The notes: a model not told the origin generated them from the letters alone. DNA of 64,000 nt from Methanoregulaceae archaeon UBA467 (GCA_002503825.1 DASP01000005.1:248001-312000); one strand, 5' to 3'. Positions 40,271-49,038 are shown, counted from the stretch's first letter. Made by a program: numbers and translations.

Positions 40271-40813
40271 TCAGCGTGCCGAAACAATCCAGTCCCGGAA
40301 CGCTAAAAGCGCCCTTGCACGATGTGATATTACGCACTTCTCGGTAAGCGGCAACTCTGCAAGGGTCATATCACCCCATTCAAATATGGGATCATACCCG
40401 AACCCGCCGCTGCCTCTCGGCGCTACAATCATGCCCTCCAGCCTTCCGGTAAATACGCGGATGCCACCTTCCTCCGCATATGCAACAGCCGTTTCAAAAT
40501 ACGCCGTTTTATCGCTTTTTTCCTTCAGGAGCGCCCCTATCCCCTCGTTGCCGATAGTATGAAAGACATACGAGGCGTACGGTCCGGGAAATCCGTTCAG
40601 GGCATTGATATAAAGACCGGTATCATCGACAATAAGAGGTTTTTTCAGGGCATTAAACGCATATTCTGCTTTTTGCCGGGCGATTTCGCCTACATCGTCA
40701 TGCCTGTACTCGGGACATTCGAGGTCAATATGCTCAACGTCGAGTATCCCCCAAAAAAAAGCAGCAACCTCCTCTGCTTTATACCGGTTGCTTGTTACTA
40801 CAGTAAGTTTCAC
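40271..40813 (-). CDS. XTP/dITP diphosphatase (HAM1/RdgB family)
   Basis: This enzyme hydrolyses inosine- and xanthosine-type triphosphates so that deaminated purines do not enter nucleic acids. The 180-residue archaeal form shows VTSNRYKAEEVAAFF at the start, VDDTGLYINALNGFPGPYASY (substrate site) and GSGGFGYDPIF plus SHRARAL near the end. The start is GTG 40813, overlapping the kae1-bud32 stop (GTGA), a conserved archaeal gene arrangement. Confidence 0.95.
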   Translation of the reverse strand: MKLTVVTSNRYKAEEVAAFFWGILDVEHIDLECPEYRHDDVGEIARQKAEYAFNALKKPLIVDDTGLYINALNGFPGPYASYVFHTIGNEGIGALLKEKSDKTAYFETAVAYAEEGGIRVFTGRLEGMIVAPRGSGGFGYDPIFEWGDMTLAELPLTEKCVISHRARALLAFRDWIVSAR

Positions 40814-42387
40814 AGGTATCTCCCCCGTTTCTCGATCTCCTGTTCCCGTTCGAGGACGTCGGCCCCTCCCGGAAATACCCGGTTGTATGCCCGTGAAAAG
40901 GCCTCTTTAAGCTCCTGGAACCGGTCAGTAGTGCTCTCCAGGGTCTGGAATAACACGTGGATGTCCACACCGCGTGCCTCGATTTCCGTGGATGCAAGAC
41001 CCAGCCCGAAATCGATAAGGACACAGGTGTTCCCTCTCATCACCATGTTGCTCGGGGTCAGGTCACCATGGATAATCCCTGCATTATGGAGATTTCCTAC
41101 AACCCTTCCTGCTTCCGCAAGGTTTTCCTCATCCAGCGCATCTCTGAGCAGGGCCCCCCTTATGCGCTCCATCACAATGGTATCGGAGGTGATATCCCTG
41201 ACAAGGGGTGTCGGTACACCACCTCTCCGTGCATGGGCAATCAGTCGTGCTTCAGCCCTGGTACGTTCAGCGATCAGGCGGCGATCAAGATTTTTTTCCC
41301 TGTATCCCTTGGAAAATCTCTTTTTAACCGCGCTATCCGGTGTGAGGTCCACCACGGCCTCAGCACCCCGTGCACCCTCCATCTCGTCCAGGAGCGGACG
41401 CCGGACCTCTCTCAAAGAATCCTCGTCCCTCCACGTGACCTCCACCTGGTCTGAACGGTAACCCGGGTTGACCTGCGAGTCTTCAACCCGAAGGGAATAC
41501 CCGCTTTCGAGCATTATTTTCCCGGTATAGGCAATCATGGCCCCGTTATCACCGAGGAATCGCATTTCAGGTACGTAAAACGAGGCCCCGCGCTCCTCGC
41601 ACATCGTCTCAAGCATCTTCTGGAGCCTCCTGTTTGCACCGACACCCCCGACAAGCAGCACCTCTTCCTTGCCCGTATGCGCAAGGGCGCGTTCGGTCAC
41701 TTCCACGCACATGGCAAATGCCGTCTCCTGCAGACTGTAACAGACATCCTCAATTGGCGCCCTGCTTTCACGCGCAGCACTCACGAGCCCTGAAAATGCC
41801 AGGTCCATCCCTTTCACAGTGTAGGGCAGATCGACAGAACTTCCCTTACGCCCCATCTCCTCGATGAGCGGCCCCCCGGGGTGGGGAAGGCCTTTGCTCC
41901 TGGCAAATTTATCAAGTGCGTTGCCGATCCCGATATCCAGGGTTTCGCCGAATATGCGGTATCGCCTGTTCAGGTACCCGATGACCTGTGTATTTGCCCC
42001 GCTTGCGTACAGGACGATCGGGTCGGTGCATCCGGTGGTGTATCGCCCGATCTCAACGTGCGCCACACAATGGTTGACACCCGCAATCGGGACATCGAGG
42101 GCAAGGGCAAGCGACCGGGCAGCTGTTGCAACCGTACGGAGACACGGGCCCAGGCCCGGGCCCTGCGAAAATGCGACACCCGTTATGAGCGCCGGATCCT
42201 CAAGCACCCGTGCAATAACGGATTTCATCTCTGACGCATGGTGCTGCGCTGCTTCACGGGGATGAATGCCTCCGCTCGGGGGTTTATAAGGTTTTGAATA
42301 GAGCGAAATGCATTCCCTGTCAAAAACGGCGGCACTGAGGTTCCAGGCTGTCCCCTCAATCCCAAGAATCTGCCCAAAAACAGGCAT
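40810..42387 (-). CDS. kae1: Kae1-Bud32 fusion, tRNA N6-threonylcarbamoyladenosine synthesis
   Basis: This is the two-domain core of the archaeal KEOPS complex, which makes t6A37 in ANN-decoding tRNAs. Residues 1 to about 325 are Kae1: NHCVAHVEIGR holds the metal-binding histidines, and SGANTQV and GGVGANRRL bind nucleotide. Residues about 330-525 are the Bud32 P-loop-less kinase/ATPase, with VMERIRG, HGDLTPSNM (catalytic loop) and IDFGLG (DFG). At 525 residues it is a full fusion, as in many euryarchaea. It follows rps27ae by 6 bases and overlaps the ITPase gene. Confidence 0.97.
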   Translation of the reverse strand: MPVFGQILGIEGTAWNLSAAVFDRECISLYSKPYKPPSGGIHPREAAQHHASEMKSVIARVLEDPALITGVAFSQGPGLGPCLRTVATAARSLALALDVPIAGVNHCVAHVEIGRYTTGCTDPIVLYASGANTQVIGYLNRRYRIFGETLDIGIGNALDKFARSKGLPHPGGPLIEEMGRKGSSVDLPYTVKGMDLAFSGLVSAARESRAPIEDVCYSLQETAFAMCVEVTERALAHTGKEEVLLVGGVGANRRLQKMLETMCEERGASFYVPEMRFLGDNGAMIAYTGKIMLESGYSLRVEDSQVNPGYRSDQVEVTWRDEDSLREVRRPLLDEMEGARGAEAVVDLTPDSAVKKRFSKGYREKNLDRRLIAERTRAEARLIAHARRGGVPTPLVRDITSDTIVMERIRGALLRDALDEENLAEAGRVVGNLHNAGIIHGDLTPSNMVMRGNTCVLIDFGLGLASTEIEARGVDIHVLFQTLESTTDRFQELKEAFSRAYNRVFPGGADVLEREQEIEKRGRYL

Positions 42388-42393
42388 TTGATC

Positions 42394-42573
42394 TTATTTC
42401 TTAAATTCGGTATATCCGCACTTGCCGCATGCAGCACGGTCATTATGATCTGCCAGGATGACACCGGGTCCGCAGCGGGGACAGAACTTCTTCCCGATCA
42501 CGGCCTTTTCACCTTCAACCTTGTAATAGGTGCTCCGCTTGACCGCAGTTGACTTTGCCTTCTTCGCTGCCAT
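42394..42573 (-). CDS. rps27ae: 30S ribosomal protein S27ae (eS31)
   Basis: The 59-residue protein starts MAAKKAKSTAVKRSTYYKVE and contains a zinc ribbon with FCPRCGPGVILADH and AACGKCGYTEF (two CxxC pairs). The eukaryotic homologue is fused to ubiquitin; the archaeal one is free. The ATG overlaps the rps24e stop (TAATG), and kae1-bud32 follows. The frame is shorter than usual ORF cut-offs but the motifs leave little doubt. Confidence 0.95.
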   Translation of the reverse strand: MAAKKAKSTAVKRSTYYKVEGEKAVIGKKFCPRCGPGVILADHNDRAACGKCGYTEFKK

Positions 42574-42869
42574 TACGCACCTTCTTCCGTTGGCTTGGGG
42601 ATCCCGCGTGCCATCAGGTAGTCACGCTCGACCTTTTTCTTACCGTCTTCGCTGTCATAGATTCGTGCAGTTCCCCGGAGTACTGTCATCCCGAAACTGG
42701 TCTTCATCGAGTCAAGAACCAAGTTCTTGTCGCTCACGTTCAGGAGTGCAGCAAGCTTTCCGATTACCTGCATCCGCGATGGCGTTGCACCATCAAAACG
42801 AAGGTTAAAATCTACTTCTCTCCTCGTAAGGAGCTCATTTCTAGTATCCCTGGTGACCTCAAATTCCAT
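42573..42869 (-). CDS. rps24e: 30S ribosomal protein S24e (eS24)
   Basis: The 98-residue protein matches eS24: FDGATPSRMQVIGKLAALL and KTSFGMTVLRGTARIYDSED are conserved parts. GAGGATATCG directly before ATG 42869 is a good ribosome site. The stop overlaps the rps27ae start. It is a small-subunit protein located near the body of the archaeal ribosome. Confidence 0.95.
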   Translation of the reverse strand: MEFEVTRDTRNELLTRREVDFNLRFDGATPSRMQVIGKLAALLNVSDKNLVLDSMKTSFGMTVLRGTARIYDSEDGKKKVERDYLMARGIPKPTEEGA

Positions 42870-42960
42870 CGATATCCTCTTATTATTGACACTGAAGTTA
42901 TTTAACTATACCTGCGTTGAGGCAGCAAAAAATGTCCGGGCGGGAAATATCAGGATATTT

Positions 42961-43446
42961 TCAGATTTTTTCAAATAGGGCAAGCATCTCTGCCGCTTTC
43001 CGCTTCGCATCCCGTGTTACTTCCCTCATTACCACACCTTCACCTGGCTGCCCATAGAGTATTATCACTCCTTCCTCTGCTGCAACAACCAGCGGTATTA
43101 CCGCAAGGTCCTCCTCTCCATCCACATATATGAGAGCCGGAGTGTTGCGAATGGCAGAGGCCAGTCCTTCCAGCAGATCGTCTGTGATCATTCCGGCAGG
43201 GTTTTTCACCCTGATGCAGTGCGGGTAGACCGCAGGAGACCAGTCACAGGGCTCCCGCATGGTATGCCCGTCGATGATGGCAATATCCGGGACAACATTG
43301 TTTTTCAGGAGCCGCTGCGTGACCACGTCTCCGACCGCATAAATTGAACGGTCTTTCAGGAGCGGTAGTATGTCATTAATATCCCGGTACAGCGTCCCGA
43401 AGGGCGACTTGAAAAAAAGTCGTTTTTCCTGCGGAAGACGGAGCAT
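42961..43446 (-). CDS. GTP-dependent dephospho-CoA kinase (DUF359)
   Basis: This is the archaeal last step of coenzyme A synthesis, using GTP in place of ATP and unrelated to bacterial CoaE. The 161-residue protein starts MLRLPQEKRLFFKSPFG; SIYAVGDVVTQRL, PDIAIIDGHTMRE and VDGEEDLAVIPLVVAAEEG followed by VILYGQPGEG are family blocks. The frame extends to 43581, but ATG 43446 overlaps the spt4 stop (TAATG) and fits the family. The gene is regularly found at this site between spt4 and rps24e. Confidence 0.93.
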   Translation of the reverse strand: MLRLPQEKRLFFKSPFGTLYRDINDILPLLKDRSIYAVGDVVTQRLLKNNVVPDIAIIDGHTMREPCDWSPAVYPHCIRVKNPAGMITDDLLEGLASAIRNTPALIYVDGEEDLAVIPLVVAAEEGVIILYGQPGEGVVMREVTRDAKRKAAEMLALFEKI

Positions 43447-43646
43447 TACCTGACCTTCAGCGCATATCGTCCCGGGAGTTTGATATTCATTTTTTTTGCC
43501 ACTTCCGAACGCTCCGGGTCGATGATCACCAGGTATCCGGCCCAGTCGGTACTGAGGTTCATGGTGCCACAGATGACACAACTCTCCCCGTCAACGACAC
43601 GGTGGCAGTCACGGCAGACCTTCACAAGTTTCTTAGTGGCTGCCAC
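43446..43646 (-). CDS. spt4: Transcription elongation factor Spt4 (RpoE'')
   Basis: Spt4 pairs with Spt5/NusG to keep RNA polymerase processive. The 66-residue protein has the zinc ribbon CRDCHRVVDGESCVICG and the conserved LSTDWAGYLVIIDPERSEVA. The start is GTG 43646, preceded by GGTGGAG and overlapping the end of rpoE. The open frame extends to 43700, but that part is arginine/lysine-rich and reads the rpoE tail out of frame. Confidence 0.94.
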   Translation of the reverse strand: MAATKKLVKVCRDCHRVVDGESCVICGTMNLSTDWAGYLVIIDPERSEVAKKMNIKLPGRYALKVR

Positions 43647-44226
43647 GCTCTCCACCCTTCTCTTTTTCCTTGTCTTTCTCTTTCTGCAGGTCCTCTTCAA
43701 GCCACCTTCCGGTTCCGAGTCCTGACTGTCGCATGGTGAGCCCTATCTTGCTGTCCCGTGGTTCCCGCTCATTTAAGCTGAGGGTGACCACCCTTGCACG
43801 GACGCTCTCGCCAACGCCGATAAACCTTTTCGATTCCTGGCATATCAGCCGGGCGTTCTTCTCGTCATAATTGATGTATTCGTCAGAGATCTGGCTTACG
43901 TGCAGCATGGCATCTATCGGACCGAGGCTGACGAACGCTCCAAAACTGGTCGTTTCAACAACAAGGCCCTCGATCACTTCCTGGAGGCCGAGACGGAGCA
44001 CCACTGATTCAAACTCGACATCGTAATAGACCGCGCCATCCCCGGGGATAATCTCTCCTTCACCGACGTCGGCAACCCTTGTGACCGCGATAAAGATCCC
44101 GATCTCCTTGTCGATGCTTCCCTCAAGCTGATCCTGGAGTACTTCCAGAATAACCTTTTTTAACTCCTCACCCAGCCGGTTCGGAGGAACCCGTACCTTG
44201 TCCGCCAGTTTCATCTTATAATACAT
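43633..44226 (-). CDS. rpoE: DNA-directed RNA polymerase subunit Rpo7 (RpoE')
   Basis: Rpo7 forms, with Rpo4, the stalk of archaeal RNA polymerase that binds nascent RNA and helps initiation. The 197-residue protein starts MYYKMKLADKVRVPPNRLGE and has an N-terminal tip domain and an S1 RNA-binding domain (VVETTSFGAFVSLGPIDAMLHVSQISDEY). The last 25 residues are a charged Lys/Glu run (KEKDKEKEKGG), longer than in many relatives. It overlaps spt4 by 14 bases and lies 8 bases after the PIN-domain gene. Confidence 0.95.
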   Translation of the reverse strand: MYYKMKLADKVRVPPNRLGEELKKVILEVLQDQLEGSIDKEIGIFIAVTRVADVGEGEIIPGDGAVYYDVEFESVVLRLGLQEVIEGLVVETTSFGAFVSLGPIDAMLHVSQISDEYINYDEKNARLICQESKRFIGVGESVRARVVTLSLNEREPRDSKIGLTMRQSGLGTGRWLEEDLQKEKDKEKEKGGERGSH

Positions 44227-44234
44227 GAACCCAC

Positions 44235-44615
44235 CTACTTTCTTATAATATCAAGTTTTTTCTGCCCTTTTAGCGAGATAACAGGGATCTTGTCTGCAAG
44301 GAGCCTGTTTCGCAGGCCACGGTCGTTGGTCAGCACCAGGCACCCGTTGCTGCGTGCAAAACCGATGATATGGTCATCAACAGTTCCCGTTGTCTCCCCG
44401 CACTCAACAGTTGTACACCGCTCTGCCAGCATCAGGGCGTGGCGGGCTGCAGTTCCATCCCTGCCCTTGCCTCTCGCCAGGCCCTTTAATTCGTCAACAA
44501 CTTCCTGGAGTACGAATAGTTCATATGCCCCGATAAGACTTCTCAGCTCATCAAAGATGTCGACCCTGAACTGAGCAGGTATCATGAGCGCATTCGCGTC
44601 CATCAGTACAATCAA
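44235..44615 (-). CDS. PIN-domain protein (Fcf1-like)
   Basis: The protein carries a single PIN ribonuclease domain. Acidic metal-binding residues are in MDANALMIP (first Asp), LQEVVDELKG (Glu/Asp), TGTVDDHIIGFA (Asp pair) and LTNDRGLRNR (Asp). It resembles the Fcf1/Utp24 group, suggesting ribosomal RNA processing, which fits the conserved place between eif2g and rpoE. Start is uncertain: TTG 44615 overlaps the eif2g stop and gives 126 residues, ATG 44603 gives 122, and the longest frame starts at 44648. Confidence 0.9.
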   Translation of the reverse strand: MIVLMDANALMIPAQFRVDIFDELRSLIGAYELFVLQEVVDELKGLARGKGRDGTAARHALMLAERCTTVECGETTGTVDDHIIGFARSNGCLVLTNDRGLRNRLLADKIPVISLKGQKKLDIIRK

Positions 44616-45847
44616 TCGGTGAGGACTCCCATTCCGATCAGGCGCCATCGTGCTCCCACCTGACGGCTGATTGCAATTCTCGCCCCGATTTCAGCACATA
44701 CCGGCCGCTTCAGCGTCACTTCCACGGACTCCTTTTTCGTGTTGGTCACAATACCGACCGTAACTGCCGTGCCAACCGAAAGCATGAGAGGCTCGTTGTG
44801 CTTTAACGGCTCAATATTGAGCTCATTGCTGGCACCTACCACTCTCTCCATGAGTGTGACCCTGAATTTTAATTTGTCCCAGACCGGGGGGAGTGCACCG
44901 ATATGTCCGGCCACCTGTCCGGCAAGGGCATCGCTCTTGGTCAGGGCCGGGTCAAGTTTGGACCCTATACCAAGGAGCCCTCCGGGAGTCGCTTCTGCCA
45001 CTTTCCTTGACCCTGCGTTGATCGTTGTGATCTTGGTCTGGATTGGCTCCCATCGGATCCTGTTTTCAGCCTGCGTCTGTCTTCCGGGACGAATCTCGAT
45101 ATCGTCACCTTCATGGAATACTCCCCTGATAAGTGAGCCTCCTATGACTCCGCCCTTTACCTCGCGCCAGTTGCAGCCGGGTTTATTGATATCAAACGAC
45201 CTGGCGACGAGCATCATGGGATCTGCATCAGGATCACGGTCTGCTTCCGGGATAGTCTGATCAAGTGACTCGATCAGGGCGCCCATATTGATATTTTTCT
45301 GCGCAGATACCGGGATTATCGGGGCATTTTCCGCGATAGTCCCTTTTATGAACTTTTTAATCTGCTCATAATGTTTGATTGCTTCCTTCTGCGGGACAAC
45401 GTCAATTTTGTTCTGAACGATAACGATCTTTTTAATTCCCACCAGTTCGAGCGCCATTAAATGTTCTTTTGTCTGTGGTTGCGGACACTGTTCATTTGCA
45501 GCGATAACCAGCATCGCCCCGTCCATCAGTGCGGATCCCGACAGCATGGTCGCCATCAGGGTCTCGTGGCCGGGAGCATCCACAAATGAGACCGAACGGA
45601 ACGGAACGGCTTTCGAGCCGCACACCGGGCATTCCGGAGACGCCGAGTACGCTTCAGGCCCTGTGCATTTTTCACACCGGTAAAATGTGGCGTCAGCATA
45701 GCCCAGCCTGATAGAGATCCCTCTCTTCATCTCCTCGCTGTGTCTGTCAGTCCAGTTACTCGTCAGACCATAGACCAGGGTCGTTTTGCCATGGTCAACA
45801 TGGCCGACTACACCAATATTGACGCTTGGAATTGTTACATCACGCAA
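44612..45847 (-). CDS. eif2g: Translation initiation factor aIF2, gamma subunit
   Basis: aIF2-gamma is the GTPase that carries initiator Met-tRNA to the ribosome. The 411-residue protein shows GHVDHGKTTL (G1), the zinc knuckle CEKCTGP...CPVCGSK, DAPGHETLMATMLSG (G3) and VQNKIDVVP (G4). Domains II and III follow. The start is TTG 45847, preceded by GGAGG about 12 bases upstream; no ATG lies near the family start (VTIPSVNIGVVG). It heads the information-processing cluster on the minus strand. Confidence 0.97.
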   Translation of the reverse strand: MRDVTIPSVNIGVVGHVDHGKTTLVYGLTSNWTDRHSEEMKRGISIRLGYADATFYRCEKCTGPEAYSASPECPVCGSKAVPFRSVSFVDAPGHETLMATMLSGSALMDGAMLVIAANEQCPQPQTKEHLMALELVGIKKIVIVQNKIDVVPQKEAIKHYEQIKKFIKGTIAENAPIIPVSAQKNINMGALIESLDQTIPEADRDPDADPMMLVARSFDINKPGCNWREVKGGVIGGSLIRGVFHEGDDIEIRPGRQTQAENRIRWEPIQTKITTINAGSRKVAEATPGGLLGIGSKLDPALTKSDALAGQVAGHIGALPPVWDKLKFRVTLMERVVGASNELNIEPLKHNEPLMLSVGTAVTVGIVTNTKKESVEVTLKRPVCAEIGARIAISRQVGARWRLIGMGVLTD

Positions 45848-46032
45848 ATGCGATCAAACCTCCTTAATAAATATAGAATAATGATACTTATACATACTCA
45901 GTGAGGTAAAATACTCGCATCTTCATTTTTCATTGAATCCGGAACAAATCAAGGGTGCTCCGGACCGGGTCACCCTCATGTCCGGCCCCTCGTCATCGTG
46001 TTCCCGGATTCCGGCAGCATAATTCCAAAAAT

Positions 46033-46049
46033 TATTACCAAGTATTACC
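46033..46049 (+). promoter_or_regulatory. Direct repeat TATTACC-N3-TATTACC upstream of nikR
   Basis: Two TATTACC copies with a 10-base period lie 70-90 bases before the nikR ATG and about 22 bases before an AT-rich TATA-like segment (GATTAAAATTAA, 46071-46082). One helical turn spacing suits a dimer contacting one DNA face. Autoregulation by NikR is inferred, not shown. Confidence 0.4.
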
Positions 46050-46120
46050 CCGGCCCCCCTTTTTTTCGAAAGATTAAAATTAATTGCAGAGAGAGATCAC
46101 CCAGTAGGAGGTCACACACA

Positions 46121-46543
46121 ATGACTCTAGATTCCGATCTTTCGCGCATAGGAATATCTCTTCCTAAAAACCTGCTTGACAAGTTTGATGAGATTATTAA
46201 CTACCGTGGATATTCTTCCCGTTCCGAAGGGATACGGGATGCTATCCGGAGTTACATCACCTACTATAAATGGATGTCAGACGTGAAAGGGGAGCGTCAG
46301 GGAGTCATTACCATGATCTACGACCATGACCAGCGTGGACTCCTCACCACGCTGACCGATATCCAGCACGAGTTCATGGGAATAATCCAGGCATCGCTCC
46401 ATTCGCACGTGACACACGAGCGCTGCCTTGAGGTGATACTGATCCGCGGTGACGGTTCACAGTTAAAAGCGCTGGCCGAGCGCCTGATGTCACAAAAAGG
46501 GGTTGAATCAGTAAAACTGACAACAATATCCGTTACGGACTAG
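46121..46543 (+). CDS. nikR: Nickel-responsive regulator NikR
   Basis: NikR is a ribbon-helix-helix repressor that controls nickel uptake; nickel is needed here for hydrogenases and F430. The 140-residue protein begins SRIGISLPKNLLDKFDEII (DNA-binding ribbon) with YSSRSEGIRDAIR, followed by the ACT-like nickel domain. The nickel ligands are seen in DIQHEFMGIIQASLHSHV and HERCLEVILIRG (His, Cys). The frame extends to 45998, but ATG 46121 after TAGGAGG is clear. It converges with the DUF2098 gene, overlapping by 4 bases. Confidence 0.95.
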   Translation: MTLDSDLSRIGISLPKNLLDKFDEIINYRGYSSRSEGIRDAIRSYITYYKWMSDVKGERQGVITMIYDHDQRGLLTTLTDIQHEFMGIIQASLHSHVTHERCLEVILIRGDGSQLKALAERLMSQKGVESVKLTTISVTD

Positions 46544-46833
46544 CCTCCCCCTTCACAGCTCTGGTCAGAGTGCATGACTGCTTCAGAGAACCCGGAATCT
46601 GACAAATATTCCCTTTCTTTTTTAACCTGCTCAATATTATCGCTTAATCCGGCCTTTTTTCTGACCTGCGCGACGTCTGCAGTGACAAGCTGGTCAACCC
46701 GGTACAGGAGGCGGGTCGTATCAATCTCGGCGAATACCCCGCCTTTCAGCTTTTCAAGGCGGGTTATTTTCCCGGTCGTTCCGGTCCTCGGGTATCTCAC
46801 CCTCATTCCAACTGCCGCAACCATATCATCCAT
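46540..46833 (-). CDS. DUF2098 family protein
   Basis: The 97-residue protein starting at ATG 46833 (MDDMVAAVGMRVRYPRTGTTG) contains the small beta-barrel core KITRLEKLKGGVFAEIDTTRLLYRVDQLV of the methanogen family DUF2098. The role is unknown; such folds often bind nucleic acids or proteins. The frame extends to 46914, but that part overlaps the divergent YcaO gene's start and has poor composition. The C-terminus is Glu/Lys-rich. Confidence 0.85.
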   Translation of the reverse strand: MDDMVAAVGMRVRYPRTGTTGKITRLEKLKGGVFAEIDTTRLLYRVDQLVTADVAQVRKKAGLSDNIEQVKKEREYLSDSGFSEAVMHSDQSCEGGG

Positions 46834-46889
46834 ACATAGTGAGAGACACAAAGAAACTATAAAATTATTCCCGGAGAGAGTGTGTATGA

Positions 46890-48056
46890 ATGAAAATTTC
46901 CCTCCTGCCGACAAAAAAGAATTATTTTAACGGGACCCACCGCGTCTGTTCCCCTGCAGAGACGAAATTGAGGATAGAACCGCTCATGGACCAGGTCGGG
47001 GTCACGGAGGTGTCGGATATCACCGGAATGGACAAAGTCGGCATTCCCTGTTATTCGGCGTACCGGCCGCGTGCCCGGCGGGGCGGGGTGAAGCATCACC
47101 CGGGAAAAGGTATGGATCCGCTGCTGTCATGCGTCTCCGCGATGATGGAAGCGATTGAGCGCTGGTCGGGTGAGTACCATGGCGATCAGATGGAGTGCGC
47201 CGGTTTCAATGAGATCGGAGTACACCGTGCGGTTGATCCCGCAGACCTCATACTCCCCAGGGCACTGGAGCGCGATGAGCAAATCCACTGGTCACCCGGA
47301 TACGATCTCCTCAACGATATGGAGGTTCTCGTGCCGAGCAATGCAGTATTCCACCCGTATGATACTCTTGGAATGACATTTCCGCTCTTTCAGAGCGGCC
47401 CGACCGGGCTCGCAGCAGGTAATGTCATCGAAGAGGCAGTCCTGCACGGGCTCCTTGAAGTCGTGGAACGGGACGCCGTGAGTTGTGCAGAAAAAAACCG
47501 TTCACTGGGTCAGCGTCTGAATGTCGGCACCAGTGGCCCGGCGGCTGAACTTGTGCAGAAATATGCCGATGCCGGAATCGGAATACATCTCTGGTTTATT
47601 GCAGGAAAAACAGGCATTCCCACTGTTGCTGCAGCGGCAGACGATGCGACGGAAAAAAATCCTGCACTGCTTGTGACAGGGGCAGGCACACACACGAATC
47701 CTGAAATTGCCGCGATAAAAGCCCTTACTGAAATTGCCCAGAGCCGGGTGACAAATATCATGGGTACAAAGATCGAGGTCAGGGAAGAGATGCTGGACAG
47801 GATCGGGTATGACCGGCTGAAACGCATCAACAGGATCTGGTTTGAGGATGCAGAGGTGATAAACCTGGATTCATTACCTGATATCAGCACCCCCCGTATC
47901 GACAGTGATATTTCCCTCGTGCTGGACAGGATACGCCCGACGGCAGATCAGGTCTGCATCTGCGACCTCACCCGTACCGATATCCCCGTGGTCAGGGTCG
48001 TCATCCCGGGATATGAGATATCACATCTTGATAAAAGCAGGATAAAACGAAAGTAA
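46890..48056 (+). CDS. YcaO-domain protein, probable McrA-glycine thioamidation enzyme
   Basis: YcaO proteins use ATP to activate peptide backbone amides. The methanogen type installs thioglycine in the active site of methyl-coenzyme M reductase. The 388-residue protein shows the ATP-binding YcaO segments SCVSAMMEAIERWSGEY (near residue 80), EAVLHGLLEVVERDAVS and AAIKALTEIAQSR, and a C-terminal PVVRVVIPGYE. The best-known helper, TfuA, is not adjacent. Assignment to McrA rather than to another peptide is by methanogen family, not shown here. ATG 46890 (MKISLLPTKKNYFNGTHR) is divergent from DUF2098. Confidence 0.9.
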   Translation: MKISLLPTKKNYFNGTHRVCSPAETKLRIEPLMDQVGVTEVSDITGMDKVGIPCYSAYRPRARRGGVKHHPGKGMDPLLSCVSAMMEAIERWSGEYHGDQMECAGFNEIGVHRAVDPADLILPRALERDEQIHWSPGYDLLNDMEVLVPSNAVFHPYDTLGMTFPLFQSGPTGLAAGNVIEEAVLHGLLEVVERDAVSCAEKNRSLGQRLNVGTSGPAAELVQKYADAGIGIHLWFIAGKTGIPTVAAAADDATEKNPALLVTGAGTHTNPEIAAIKALTEIAQSRVTNIMGTKIEVREEMLDRIGYDRLKRINRIWFEDAEVINLDSLPDISTPRIDSDISLVLDRIRPTADQVCICDLTRTDIPVVRVVIPGYEISHLDKSRIKRK

Positions 48057-48057
48057 C

Positions 48058-49038
48058 CTATATCATCACTTTTTTTAACTGCTGGATCGTCTTTTTCGTA
48101 CTGTCTTTTACCTGCCCCGACAGGTCATCTTTTTCGCAGGGTCCAAGAAGCGCCCGGAAGATCTCCCCTATCGCACTCCCGGCTGAAGGTCCGTACCCGC
48201 CTTCGAGTACGAGGGCAAGAGGTGTGGGGCACACTTCCTTCAGTATCTGTGTGAGGAGCCCGTAATCAGCAGGATTTAGTTTCATACTCTCTATGGGATC
48301 ATCTTTGAGCGAATCCTGTCCGGCCGAGACGATGATCAGGTCAGGACGAAAACGGGAGATTGCCTCTGCAAACACTTCGGTAAAAATCGCGCCGTAGTCA
48401 GCAATTGTCGCCCCGGCCCTGATTGGGGCGTTTAAAGTGAAGCCCCGCCCGCGTCCCTGCCCGATCTCGTCAATCCAGCCGGTCCGCGGGAAAATATTGC
48501 CCTGGTGAACTGAACAGTAGAGGACGCGGTCGCTCGAATAAAAAATCTTCTGCGTGCCGTTGCCGTGGTGAAGGTCCCAGTCGACGATCGCAACCCTGTC
48601 AACCTTACCGAGCGCCCATGCAGCGGCAATCGCGGCATTATTGAACAGGCAGAACCCCATCGCCCTGTCAGGCTCTGCATGATGACCGGGAGGTCGCACA
48701 AGCGCAAACGCCGGGTCCCCGTCAAGTGCGATCTCGGCAGCCAGGATTGATGAGCCTGCTGCAAGCAGTGCCACATCAAACGAGTCGCCGGTGATGTACG
48801 TGTTCATATCGATATACCGCCGGTCACCGTATGCCGAAAGCTCTTCTATCATCCTGACATGACGGGGGTCATGGACCGCTAAAAGGTCCTCGTGGGTTGC
48901 GGCAACCGGCGGAAGAACCCGTACTTCTGCCGGTATCGCATCCATTGCGAGCTGAATACGGCTCCCGCTTTCCTTGTGCAGGTCCATATCATGCCTGGCG
49001 AACTCACTTCCGGTTATTGCAGTGCATTTATGTGACAT
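48058..49038 (-). CDS. Histone deacetylase/acetylpolyamine amidohydrolase family protein
   Basis: The 326-residue protein is a zinc-dependent deacetylase. The motifs LVRPPGHHAEPDRAMGFCLFNN (two active histidines), IVDWDLHHGNGT (zinc Asp and His) and IVSAGQDSLKDDP (second zinc Asp) are intact. LEGGYG is the end of the catalytic core. The substrate may be acetylated polyamines, chromatin or other proteins. It converges with the YcaO gene and precedes the glycosylation block on the same strand as aglB. Confidence 0.94.
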   Translation of the reverse strand: MSHKCTAITGSEFARHDMDLHKESGSRIQLAMDAIPAEVRVLPPVAATHEDLLAVHDPRHVRMIEELSAYGDRRYIDMNTYITGDSFDVALLAAGSSILAAEIALDGDPAFALVRPPGHHAEPDRAMGFCLFNNAAIAAAWALGKVDRVAIVDWDLHHGNGTQKIFYSSDRVLYCSVHQGNIFPRTGWIDEIGQGRGRGFTLNAPIRAGATIADYGAIFTEVFAEAISRFRPDLIIVSAGQDSLKDDPIESMKLNPADYGLLTQILKEVCPTPLALVLEGGYGPSAGSAIGEIFRALLGPCEKDDLSGQVKDSTKKTIQQLKKVMI

